64,000 nt of DNA from contig CAKSAJ010000006.1 in the NCBI GenBank assembly GCA_934435195.1, forward strand, positions 1 through 64,000. Direction: 5' to 3'. Origin of the DNA: an uncultured Schaedlerella sp. (lineage in GTDB: Bacteria > Bacillota > Clostridia > Lachnospirales > Lachnospiraceae). Shown piece by piece: positions 1 through 7,775 of this stretch (the stretch's first letter is position 1; every line of letters begins with the position of its first letter). Position numbers and translations under genes: made by a program. Below the pieces are notes generated by a model that saw nothing but the letters and a program-made list of their open reading frames with translations, was not told where the DNA came from and ran no database searches.

Positions 1-10
1 AGCATAGCGA

Positions 11-913
11 ATGATAGTTGCAACGGTATTTGGAAAGATTATTTCTATTTTTATTATTATGATTGTAGGCGTGATCTGTTGTAAGATGGGAATCATTGAT
101 GATTATACAAAACAGCGTTTGTCCAGACTGAGTACACTGGTTGTGAATCCTATTTTGATTTTTACTTCCTTTCAGATGGAGTATGATAGTGAGTTGCTGA
201 AAAAAATGGGCCTTCTTTTTGTGTTGGCCGTCATCAGTTATCTGATTTCCATTATGATTGGTCATTTCCTTTTGCATGAGAGAGAAGTGTATGATCTGTC
301 AATTGAGAAGTTTGCAGTGACCTATGATAACTGTGGATTTATAGGGGTTCCGCTTGGTTATGCGCTTTTTGGAAATATCGGTGTTATTTATGCAACCGTG
401 TTTGTCGCTGCTTTTCATATTTTCTGCTGGACACATGGCATCATGCTGTTGGATAAAGGCGGTTTTCAGCTGAAGAAGCTGATTAATCCATGCCTCATTG
501 CGGTCATCGCAGGTATGGTATTCTTTATTTTTCAGATTCGTCTGCCGGAAAGTATTGATTTTGCAATGGGTGCCATTGGCGATATGAATACGCCGCTGGC
601 GATGCTTTTGTCCGGCGCGATTATGACACAGCTGAATTTTAAGGAGGTTTTGATAAAAAGAAGACTCTTTTTCGTGGCGTTACTGCGCCTGATCGTTTCG
701 GCAGGTCTGTTCTGTTTGTTACTGAGATTTCTGCCGATTGATGATCAGATGCGGACAGTAGCCGCAGTGACTGCAGCGTGTCCGGCCGGTGCCATGACGA
801 TTACGATGGCGATTATGTATGAGCATGATGATCATTATGCGACAGAGCTTTTTACAGTGACAACGTTGCTTTCAATCCTGACAATGCCACTGTGTATGCT
901 GATTGCCGGATAG
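11..913 (+). CDS. AEC-family (auxin efflux carrier-like) membrane transporter
   Basis: This 300-residue protein is almost wholly hydrophobic, with about eight to ten predicted membrane helices. It has the layout of the AEC/malate permease family: a helical bundle starting at the extreme N-terminus and a glycine-rich break near residue 115 (GFIGVPLGYALFG). Members export or import organic anions or amino acids, but the substrate cannot be read from sequence. The ATG lies ten bases from the window edge, so its ribosome binding site is cut off and a slightly earlier start cannot be excluded. No operon partner is visible. Family assignment is fairly safe; function is open. Confidence 0.8.
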   Translation: MIVATVFGKIISIFIIMIVGVICCKMGIIDDYTKQRLSRLSTLVVNPILIFTSFQMEYDSELLKKMGLLFVLAVISYLISIMIGHFLLHEREVYDLSIEKFAVTYDNCGFIGVPLGYALFGNIGVIYATVFVAAFHIFCWTHGIMLLDKGGFQLKKLINPCLIAVIAGMVFFIFQIRLPESIDFAMGAIGDMNTPLAMLLSGAIMTQLNFKEVLIKRRLFFVALLRLIVSAGLFCLLLRFLPIDDQMRTVAAVTAACPAGAMTITMAIMYEHDDHYATELFTVTTLLSILTMPLCMLIAG

Positions 914-957
914 GGCACTGCGCAGCAATTTTACATGCGAATACGTCATGATGAAAA

Positions 958-1056
958 TCAAACTAAATCATAAGCATTTCTTGGTGTGCCGTCGGCAACA
1001 TGGATAATTCCGCAGTAGCGGAAGCCATAACTGTCGATGGCATTTTGCATGGCTCG
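958..1056 (-). pseudogene. C-terminal remnant of a GNAT acetyltransferase
   Basis: On the minus strand this stretch translates without interruption to about 32 residues containing YGFRYCGIIHVADGTPRNAY and then a stop. That resembles the usual C-terminal strand-and-tail of Firmicute GNAT N-acetyltransferases (pattern: aromatic-CGIIH/Y, DG-PR-AY). There is no start, no acetyl-CoA motif and no upstream sequence, so it is a decayed gene end left between two plus-strand genes. The assignment rests on a short peptide. Confidence 0.45.
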
Positions 1057-1083
1057 TAGTGTTCACAAATTCTTCACAAAAAA

Positions 1084-1126
1084 TTAGCACTCGCCTCTTG
1101 ACACTGCTAATAATAGGTGCTATAGT
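1084..1126 (+). promoter_or_regulatory. CIRCE (HrcA) operator overlapping a sigma-A promoter of hsp20
   Basis: TTAGCACTC (1084-1092), nine bases, then CACTGCTAA (1102-1110) matches the CIRCE inverted repeat TTAGCACTC-N9-GAGTGCTAA with two changes in the right arm. A -35 TTGACA (1098-1103) lies inside it. A 17-base spacer leads to -10 TATAGT (1121-1126). HrcA bound here would cover the -35 box, giving heat-inducible expression of the Hsp20 gene at 1251. A further half-site-like GTGCTAA occurs near 1211. Confidence 0.85.
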
Positions 1127-1250
1127 ACAACTAGAACAAAGGAAGAGGGAAATAAAAGAGAAAGCCTCAGATCCGAAAGTTCAAGAACACAACATTTTTG
1201 ATAATCAAAAGTGCTAACATATATGGATTCAAAAAAAGGAGAGATGACTT

Positions 1251-1709
1251 ATGTTAAGACCTAATATTTTTGGAGAAAGCTTTTTAAATGATTGGAACGA
1301 TTGGGATAACTGGATGAATTTTTCATTCCCGGATGTAGAGAAAAAGTTGTATGGAAAACATGCAGCACATGTAATGAAAACAGATATTAAAGAACATGAT
1401 GATGGATATGAACTGGTAGTAGATTTACCGGGATTCAAGAAAGATCAGGTTCAGGTAGAATTGAAAGATGGTTATTTGACTATCAGCGCAGAGAAAGGTC
1501 TTGAGAAAGACGATAAAGAGAAGAAAGGAAAATACCTCAGACAGGAACGTTATTCAGGAAGCACAAGCCGTACATTCTATGTAGGCGAAGGCGTTACAGA
1601 GAATGACATTCATGGAAAATTTGAGAATGGTATTTTGACACTCGATATCCCGAAGAAAGAGGAGAAGAAAGAAGTGGAAACGAACCACTTTGTAACCATT
1701 GAGGGATAG
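1251..1709 (+). CDS. Hsp20/alpha-crystallin small heat-shock protein
   Basis: This 152-residue cytosolic holdase binds unfolding proteins for later refolding by DnaK/ClpB. The alpha-crystallin domain spans roughly residues 42-138. It holds the conserved VDLPGFKKDQV segment (57-67) and the signature GILTLDIPK (127-135). The N-terminus is aromatic-rich (FLNDWNDWDNWMNF), typical of the oligomerising arm. The ATG follows AAAGGAGAG. The upstream CIRCE element indicates HrcA control, and a terminator hairpin follows, so it is probably monocistronic. Confidence 0.95.
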   Translation: MLRPNIFGESFLNDWNDWDNWMNFSFPDVEKKLYGKHAAHVMKTDIKEHDDGYELVVDLPGFKKDQVQVELKDGYLTISAEKGLEKDDKEKKGKYLRQERYSGSTSRTFYVGEGVTENDIHGKFENGILTLDIPKKEEKKEVETNHFVTIEG

Positions 1710-1711
1710 GA

Positions 1712-1749
1712 TAAAAAGAGCTCCCTGGGAAGTCCTGGGGAGCTTTTTC
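1712..1749 (+). terminator. Rho-independent terminator of hsp20
   Basis: AGCTCCC (1719-1725) pairs with GGGAGCT (1738-1744). The stem is extended by a run of A upstream and T downstream (CTTTTT), a standard intrinsic terminator that may work in both directions. Confidence 0.9.
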
Positions 1750-1843
1750 TAAATAAGCGAAAAACTTTACGTGTTGTTGATTTGAAATAAGTTGATAGAT
1801 GCTGTTAAAGAAATGCTTTGAACAATATCAGGAGGTGATATTA

Positions 1844-2920
1844 ATGGCAAAGAGGGATTATTATGATGTATTAGGGGTTAGTAGAAGTGCAAGTGCCTCA
1901 GAGATCAAGAAAGCTTATAGGAAGCTTGCAAAAAAATATCATCCTGATACGAATGCGGGAAATAAAGAAGCAGAACAGAAATTCAAAGAAGTTACAGAAG
2001 CATACAATGTATTAAGTGACGAAGAAAAGAAAAAAATGTATGATCAGTTTGGTCATGCGGCATTTGACGGAAGTGCACCAAATGGAGCATATCAAGGTAA
2101 TACAGGAAATTATGGTTCTGGTTTTGGCGGCTCTTACAGTGGAGCATATCAAGATGCAAATGGCGGTTATCATGAATATCATTTCAATGGTAGCAACATG
2201 GATGATATTTTTGGAGATATGTTTGGAAATATGTTCCATGGCGGTGAAAGTGGCAAAGGTTTTGGCAGTTTCCGAAGTGGAAGTACAGGTGGATTTAGTG
2301 GATTTGGAAGTGGAGGAAGCAAAGGCTTTGGCGGCTTTGGAAATAGTGGAAGCCAGGGCTTTGGCGGGCAATATTATCAAAATGCACCACAAAAAGGTTC
2401 AGATATCCACGCAGATGTGACAGTTGGATTTGATGAGGCAGCATTTGGCTGTGATAAGATAATTACATTACAAAATCCGTCGGATGGAAGCAGTCAGTCA
2501 TTAAAAGTACACATTCCGGCAGGTATTGATACCGGAAAAAGTGTACGGCTTCGTGGTAAAGGTCAGCCGGGATATCAGGGCGGCGAAGCCGGAGATTTGT
2601 TCTTAAAAGTGACAGTTGCCAATAAGCCGGGATATGAAAGAAAAGGTTCTGATGTTTATACAACGATACAAATTCCATATACAACAGCAGTATTCGGCGG
2701 CGAAGCAAGAGTACACACATTGTATGGCGATGTGATGTGCAAGATTAAAGAAGGAACACAGTCAGGAAGTAAGATTCGATTAAGAGGCAAAGGAATTGTT
2801 TCTATGAAAAATGCATCCGTGCATGGAGATCAGTATGTCACAGTGGAAATCCAAGTGCCGAAATATTTGAATCAGGAAGCAAAAGAAAAATTAAAAGAAT
2901 ATCAGAGAGCGTGTGCGTGA
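1844..2920 (+). CDS. DnaJ-like (class B) co-chaperone
   Basis: This 358-residue J-domain protein should stimulate the DnaK ATPase. The J domain is at residues 4-70 with the essential HPD at 33-35. It is followed by a long Gly/Phe/Ser-rich linker (about 80-185) and two C-terminal substrate-binding domains. The CxxCxGxG zinc-finger repeats of true DnaJ are absent, making this a CbpA-type protein. I chose the ATG at 1844 because AGGAGGTGAT ends four bases before it; an earlier in-frame ATG at 1799 has no such site and would add 15 unrelated residues. It lies after hsp20 but behind a terminator. Confidence 0.92.
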   Translation: MAKRDYYDVLGVSRSASASEIKKAYRKLAKKYHPDTNAGNKEAEQKFKEVTEAYNVLSDEEKKKMYDQFGHAAFDGSAPNGAYQGNTGNYGSGFGGSYSGAYQDANGGYHEYHFNGSNMDDIFGDMFGNMFHGGESGKGFGSFRSGSTGGFSGFGSGGSKGFGGFGNSGSQGFGGQYYQNAPQKGSDIHADVTVGFDEAAFGCDKIITLQNPSDGSSQSLKVHIPAGIDTGKSVRLRGKGQPGYQGGEAGDLFLKVTVANKPGYERKGSDVYTTIQIPYTTAVFGGEARVHTLYGDVMCKIKEGTQSGSKIRLRGKGIVSMKNASVHGDQYVTVEIQVPKYLNQEAKEKLKEYQRACA

Positions 2921-2949
2921 TAAAAATAGTGCACGCTGATAATAGAAAG

Positions 2950-3007
2950 AGACTTTACACTATGCTATAATATTTACGATAAAGGCAGAGAGTGTAAAGT
3001 CTTTTTT
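2950..3007 (+). terminator. Long-loop terminator after the dnaJ-like gene
   Basis: AGACTTTACACT (2950-2961) and AGTGTAAAGTCT (2991-3002) form a perfect 12-bp stem with a 29-base loop, followed by a T run. The loop contains GCTATAAT, so a cryptic -10 may lie in it. Confidence 0.75.
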
Positions 3008-3052
3008 ACTTTATACAAAAGCCTTTCTATTTTACACAAAGGAAATAAAAAA

Positions 3053-3658
3053 ATGTCGAATGTAAATGAGTATAATTGGGATAAGTTGTTAAAAATAAAA
3101 ACAAGTGGCAGGGATGATACGAAAGCAGACCAATATTGTTATCCGTATGAGCCTACGCCATATTGTGTACTTGAGAGACTGGCAAACAGCGGATATATTA
3201 AGAAAAATAATCGTGTGATCGATTATGGCTGCGGAAAGGGCAGGGTTGATTTTTTCTTATCTTATCAGACAAGATGTAAAAGTGTCGGAATAGAATATGA
3301 TGAACGGATTTACAAAGATGCCTGCAATAATCAAAACACTGCCGTTTCCGGTTCAAGAACCGAATTTTTGCTTCAAAAAGCAGAAACATATTCATTAGAA
3401 AAACAAGAAGACAGAATGTTTTTCTTCAATCCATTTTCAATAGAAATATTGAGAAATGTAATAGCTCGAATTGTTCAGTCATATTATACAGAACCAAGAC
3501 AAATGTTGTTATTTTTCTACTATCCATCAGATGAGTATATCGCATATCTGATGACGGTAGATGAATTGACATTTGTTGACGAGATCGAGTGTATGGATTT
3601 GTTTGAAGGAAACAATAAACGTGAACGCATTATGATTTTCGAGATAGGAAATGAGTAG
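3053..3658 (+). CDS. Small class I SAM-dependent methyltransferase
   Basis: This 201-residue protein has a Rossmann-type motif I, VIDYGCGKGR (55-64), an acidic residue ending strand 2 (GIEYD) and a motif IV-like FFNPF (124-128). NPF in place of NPP(Y/F) is also seen in small-molecule or rRNA/DNA amino-methyltransferases. The substrate is unknown. It is flanked by a terminator and by the promoter of the next gene, so it appears to be a single transcription unit. Confidence 0.75.
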   Translation: MSNVNEYNWDKLLKIKTSGRDDTKADQYCYPYEPTPYCVLERLANSGYIKKNNRVIDYGCGKGRVDFFLSYQTRCKSVGIEYDERIYKDACNNQNTAVSGSRTEFLLQKAETYSLEKQEDRMFFFNPFSIEILRNVIARIVQSYYTEPRQMLLFFYYPSDEYIAYLMTVDELTFVDEIECMDLFEGNNKRERIMIFEIGNE

Positions 3659-3714
3659 AAAAATAATGGATTTGTGTTGAAAATCGTAATTTGTGTTGAA
3701 AATGTTGCCGGAAA

Positions 3715-3743
3715 TTGTAAAGCATGTGGATATTTGTTATAAT
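3715..3743 (+). promoter_or_regulatory. Sigma-A promoter of the PepV-like gene
   Basis: TTGTAA (3715-3720), a 17-base spacer and a consensus TATAAT (3738-3743) lie about 50 bases before the chosen start. Just upstream, ATTTGTGTTGAAAAT occurs twice (about 3669 and 3690) as a direct repeat that could be a regulator site. Confidence 0.65.
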
Positions 3744-3795
3744 AAAAAATATTTGCAATTCAAAGGGGAAAATACAAGTAGAAAGGAATAGAGAA

Positions 3796-5148
3796 ATGAA
3801 AGAAAAAATTCATGCATTGACAGAAGAAATGTTGGAAAATATGGGGAAACTGGTAGCAATTGATTCTCAGTTGGGGACACCAGAGGAAGGAAAACCATTT
3901 GGCGAGGGACCTGCAAAAGCTCTGGAAGAAGGACTTAAGATTGCGGAAGAGCTTGGATTTAAGACAGTAAATCTGGACAATTATTGTGGATATGCAGAGA
4001 TGGGAGAGGGCAAAGAAATCATTGGAATCGCAGGACATCTTGATATTGTTCCGGTAGGTGGAGATTGGACTTATGACCCATTTAAGCTTACAAGAGATGG
4101 AGATTATGTATATGGACGTGGAACAACGGATGACAAAGGTCCGGTTATAGAGGCGCTTTATGCGATGAAATTGTTGCGTGATTCTGGAATTAAAATGAAT
4201 AAACGCGTCCGTCTCATTATGGGCTGTAACGAGGAGACAGGATCAAAATGTATGGAGCACTATAATGAAGTCGCAGAAGAATTATCCTGCGGATTTACTC
4301 CGGACGCAAGCTATCCATGTATTCATGGTGAAAAAGGACACATGGCTATGATGGCGTATTCTAAAAATACAAAAATCATTTCCATGAATGGTGGATTTGT
4401 TTCAAATGCTGTATGTGATACGTGTACAACAGTGATTCCAAGTGAAGCTGGTCTGAAAGAAAAACTTGAGAAAACATTTGCTGAAACAAAACTTCAGGAA
4501 TATAAATTGACAGAAGAAAATGGAGAAATCAGCATTTATGCAAAAGGAGTACCGGCACATGCAAGTACCCCGACTCTTGGTGTAAATGCAGCAGGCGTGA
4601 CATGTGAATGTCTTGAAAAAGCAGGCTTTGAAGATGATTTTGTAAAATTCTATAATACACATATCGGCACTGCATGTGATGGCGCAGGTGTAGGACTGAA
4701 AATTGCGGATCAATATGGTGATCTGACATTTTGTAATGGAATAGTTAAGACAGAAGACGGTGTTATTTCATGCACAATTGATATCCGAGTACCGGTGACA
4801 TTGAAGGCAGAAGATGTCCGCAAAATGTGCGAAGACAAATTAGAAGATGAGAATGGCCGTATTGAGATATTAGAAATCGGAGATCCATTATTCTATCCAA
4901 GAGAATCCCCACTTGTAAATGCTTTATATAAGGCATATGTAGAGGTAACAGGAGATACAGAGAATGAGCCAATGGTAATCGGCGGTGGAACTTATGCGAA
5001 ATCATTGAAAAATATAATTGCATTTGGACCGGAGAAGGTTGGTATGGATTATCGTATTCATGGTGCGGATGAATTTATTCTTGTTTCTGAGATGGAGGAA
5101 ACTGTGCTGATTTATATGGAGGCAATTAAGAATTTGCTTGCTATTTAG
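3796..5148 (+). CDS. pepV: PepV/Sapep-type M20 metallodipeptidase
   Basis: This 450-residue cytosolic zinc dipeptidase of the M20 family releases amino acids from dipeptides. It shows GHLDIVPVGGDW with the first metal His/Asp, GRGTTDDKGP (bridging Asp followed by the lid Lys-Gly-Pro), and NEETGS with the catalytic Glu pair. A late HGADE motif carries the last metal His. The ATG at 3796 has an AAAGGAAT site; an upstream in-frame ATG at 3724 lies in the promoter. The last codons and the TAG stop lie inside the terminal inverted repeat of the composite element that begins here, so the protein's end (LLAI) is element-encoded. Confidence 0.92.
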   Translation: MKEKIHALTEEMLENMGKLVAIDSQLGTPEEGKPFGEGPAKALEEGLKIAEELGFKTVNLDNYCGYAEMGEGKEIIGIAGHLDIVPVGGDWTYDPFKLTRDGDYVYGRGTTDDKGPVIEALYAMKLLRDSGIKMNKRVRLIMGCNEETGSKCMEHYNEVAEELSCGFTPDASYPCIHGEKGHMAMMAYSKNTKIISMNGGFVSNAVCDTCTTVIPSEAGLKEKLEKTFAETKLQEYKLTEENGEISIYAKGVPAHASTPTLGVNAAGVTCECLEKAGFEDDFVKFYNTHIGTACDGAGVGLKIADQYGDLTFCNGIVKTEDGVISCTIDIRVPVTLKAEDVRKMCEDKLEDENGRIEILEIGDPLFYPRESPLVNALYKAYVEVTGDTENEPMVIGGGTYAKSLKNIIAFGPEKVGMDYRIHGADEFILVSEMEETVLIYMEAIKNLLAI

Positions 5149-5408
5149 TTCATTAAGTTGGATAAGCGTCCAATATTTTTTCTCAGTACGTTATCGCACG
5201 CTTGATGAATTAAAGAGCAGAAATTTGTGGTGTATCGTAATAGAAACCGGTAGATGAGCAAGATAGATTTACCTATTTCAATCACGGTACACCTCCAGGA
5301 AAGAAAAGACTATGCAATCCAGCGAATTGGAGTCGGGCTTGCCCGACGAAGCTGAGCAGGAGTGCATAGTCTTTTCTTGCTTAGAGGCTGTCGTGAACTA
5401 AATAGCAA
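5138..5408. repeat. Composite structured element, short (deleted) copy A
   Basis: The ends form a perfect 15-bp inverted repeat: TTGCTATTTAGTTCA at 5138-5152 and its complement at 5394-5408. Between them are a fragment of the large palindrome's right arm (GTTATCGCACGCTTGATGAA region) and the intact terminal hairpin (5300-5380). The hairpin has AAAAGACTATGCA pairing with TGCATAGTCTTTT around a TCGGGCTTGCCCGA inner hairpin. Compared with the full copies at 9671, 34084, 40354 and 49391, the central palindrome stem and the hairpin array are missing. The left end carries the stop codon of pepV. Confidence 0.8.
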
Positions 5409-5437
5409 TCTAATGAACCAAAGCAGCTTGTCCCCTC

Positions 5438-5474
5438 TTGACAATACAAAAATAATTGTGGTAAACTTGTTTAC
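5438..5474 (+). promoter_or_regulatory. Promoter with palindromic operator of the MarR-ABC operon
   Basis: TTGACA (5438-5443) is followed at 18 bases by TAAACT (5462-5467). A perfect palindrome GTAAACTTGTTTAC (5461-5474) covers the -10, the usual geometry for MarR autorepression. A second inverted repeat, GTTCA-ATAA-TGAAC, lies just downstream. Confidence 0.65.
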
Positions 5475-5568
5475 GGATAAACAGTTCAATAATGAACAAT
5501 TCAAAAACAAACAGTTCTGTGTTGAACAAATAAATTGATTAAAACTTGAACGAAAGGTGGAGAGACAT

Positions 5569-6027
5569 TTGTGTGAAGAACAAATCCATGTTGGTCAACA
5601 AATACACAAAATGGACAGGACAATATCAAAATTGTTAGAGACGCGTGTAAAGGACGAAGGGCTGGATGAGGCTACACTGATGCATGGATGGATATTGCGT
5701 TATCTGTACGAGCATCAGGAACAGGATATTTATCAGAAAGATATTGAGAAATATTTCGGAATATGTCGTTCGGCGGTGACGAATATCATTCAGGCTTTGG
5801 AAAAGAAAGGACAGGTGTACCGTGCTTCGGTAGAAACTGATGCCAGATTAAAGAAAGTTATGTTGACAGAAAAGGGCAAGTTAAGTCATGAAAAACTGGG
5901 AGAGATTTTCCAAAAGATGGATGCAGATCTTGAAGAAGGAATTTCAGAAGAAGAAAGCCAGGCATTTATGAATGTAATCAATAAAGTTTATTGTAATATT
6001 GAAAAAATGAAAGGAGAGAATCTATGA
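5569..6027 (+). CDS. MarR-family transcriptional regulator
   Basis: This 152-residue winged-helix repressor has the helix-turn-helix around residues 55-80 (YFGICRSAVTNIIQALEKKG) and the wing with DARLKKVMLTEKG. I favour the TTG at 5569, eight bases after AAAGGTGG. An in-frame GTG at 5557 overlaps that Shine-Dalgarno sequence and would add four residues. The stop overlaps the ATG of the first exporter gene by four bases, so it very likely controls the ABC pair, responding to a small toxic ligand. The palindrome over the promoter supports autoregulation. Confidence 0.9.
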   Translation: MCEEQIHVGQQIHKMDRTISKLLETRVKDEGLDEATLMHGWILRYLYEHQEQDIYQKDIEKYFGICRSAVTNIIQALEKKGQVYRASVETDARLKKVMLTEKGKLSHEKLGEIFQKMDADLEEGISEEESQAFMNVINKVYCNIEKMKGENL

Positions 6028-7775
6028 TTCGTACTTTATTAAAAGAAGTAAAAGAGTATAAGGCAGCATCGATCGCGACACCAATTTTTATGATTCTGGA
6101 AGTATTGTTTGAAACATTGATTCCATTTTTAATGGCGTCGATCATCGATAAAGGTGTTAATACTGGAGACATCAACCATATTTATAAGGTTGGCGGAATT
6201 ATGATCGTTGCGGCTGCATTAGGATTGATTGCGGGAATGGCCGGAGGACGTTATGGAGCGAAGGCTTCTACCGGATTTGCAAAGAATTTGAGAAATACGA
6301 TGTTTGATCATATTCAGACATTTTCATTTGCAAATATTGATCATTTCAGCACAGCAGGATTGGTTACGCGTCTGACAACAGATGTGACAAACGTACAAAA
6401 TGCATATCAGATGGTTCTGCGTATGATGATGAGGGCACCGGCGAGTATGATTTGCGCCATGGTCATGGCATTTGCAATCAATGCAAGACTGGCAAGTATT
6501 TATCTTGTTGCTGTTATAATTCTGGGAATCATTTTATTTTTCCTTATCCGTCATGCAACAGCCTATTTCCAGCAGGCATTTCCGAAATACGATGCATTGA
6601 ATGAATCTGTTCAGGAAAATGTATCTGCAATTCGTGTTGTAAAAGCATATGTAAGAGAAGAACAGGAGACAAGCAAATTTCAGCGTGCGAGCAAAAACAT
6701 TTATGACATTTTTGTAAAGGCAGAAAAGAACGTTGTGTGGAATGCTCCAATTATGATGTTTACTGTATATACCTGCATCATTCTGATTAGTTGGTTTGGA
6801 GCAAAAATGATAGTAGTTGATTCTCTGACAACAGGAGAATTGATGAGTCTTCTTGCATATTGTATGAATATTTTGATGAGTTTAATGATGCTGTCTATGG
6901 TGTTCGTTATGATTTCCATGAGTATGGCCAGCATGCGCCGTATCGCAGAAGTGTTAAATGAAACAACAGATATTCACAATCCGGAAAATCCGGTTTACGA
7001 AGTTTCGGATGGAAGCATTGAATTTAAAAATGTAGATTTTTCTTATAAAAAAGACAGTGCAGAAAAAGTTTTGAAAAATATTAATCTGGACATTCATTCA
7101 GGTGAAACAATCGGAATCATCGGAGGTACCGGTAGTGCAAAGACGAGCCTTGTCAATTTGATCAGCCGTCTGTACGACGTGTCAGATGGAGAGATTCTGG
7201 TTGGCGGAAAAAATGTAAAAGAATACGATTTGGAAGTACTGCGAAATCAGGTTTCGGTTGTGCTTCAGAATAATGTATTATTTACCGGAAGTATTTTAGA
7301 CAACCTTCGCTGGGGAAATAAAGAGGCTTCGGATGAGGAATGCATTCAGGCATGTAAACTGGCATGTGCCGATGAATTTATCGAGCGTTTTCCACAGAAA
7401 TACAATACACACATTGAGCAAGGTGGAAATAACGTATCCGGTGGTCAGAAGCAGAGACTTTGTATTGCAAGAGCATTGCTGAAAAAACCGAAGATATTAA
7501 TTTTGGATGACAGTACGAGTGCTGTCGATACAGCGACAGATGCAAAGATACGCCGTGCATTTAGAGAGGAAATTCCGGACACAACAAAGCTTATCATTGC
7601 ACAGCGTGTATCCAGTGTACAGGATGCAGACCGTATCATTGTTATGGATGAAGGCCAGATCAATGGATTTGGTACGCATGAAGAATTACTCAAGACAAAT
7701 GAGATTTATCGTGAGGTATATGAATCACAGACACAAGGCGGCGGAGATTTTGACGAAAATGGAGGTGAAGCATAA
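6024..7775 (+). CDS. ABC exporter half-transporter with degenerate ATP site (subunit 1)
   Basis: This 583-residue protein has six membrane helices in the first ~310 residues and then a nucleotide-binding domain. The Walker A is GGTGSAKT (about 367-374), with Ala where the consensus has Gly. The signature is VSGGQ (about 470). Walker B ends LILDDST (about 491), with Asp in place of the catalytic Glu. This pattern is typical of the non-consensus subunit of heterodimeric exporters such as BmrC/BmrD or TM287/288, which expel drugs or peptides. It overlaps the MarR gene by four bases and the second subunit by one. Confidence 0.92.
   Translation: MIRTLLKEVKEYKAASIATPIFMILEVLFETLIPFLMASIIDKGVNTGDINHIYKVGGIMIVAAALGLIAGMAGGRYGAKASTGFAKNLRNTMFDHIQTFSFANIDHFSTAGLVTRLTTDVTNVQNAYQMVLRMMMRAPASMICAMVMAFAINARLASIYLVAVIILGIILFFLIRHATAYFQQAFPKYDALNESVQENVSAIRVVKAYVREEQETSKFQRASKNIYDIFVKAEKNVVWNAPIMMFTVYTCIILISWFGAKMIVVDSLTTGELMSLLAYCMNILMSLMMLSMVFVMISMSMASMRRIAEVLNETTDIHNPENPVYEVSDGSIEFKNVDFSYKKDSAEKVLKNINLDIHSGETIGIIGGTGSAKTSLVNLISRLYDVSDGEILVGGKNVKEYDLEVLRNQVSVVLQNNVLFTGSILDNLRWGNKEASDEECIQACKLACADEFIERFPQKYNTHIEQGGNNVSGGQKQRLCIARALLKKPKILILDDSTSAVDTATDAKIRRAFREEIPDTTKLIIAQRVSSVQDADRIIVMDEGQINGFGTHEELLKTNEIYREVYESQTQGGGDFDENGGEA

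Noticed and set aside
2012..2420. Two frames of about 130 codons (one on each strand) inside the dnaJ-like gene.
   Set aside because: They are shadows of the Gly/Phe/Ser-rich repeat region. The J-domain frame is clearly the coding one.
5300..5380. The terminal hairpin of the composite element looks cloverleaf-like (inner TCGGGCTTGCCCGA arm), so a tRNA or tmRNA-like gene was considered.
   Set aside because: No T-arm GGTTCRANYCC, no anticodon arm of the right size and no CCA context. It ends in a T-rich stem like a terminator.
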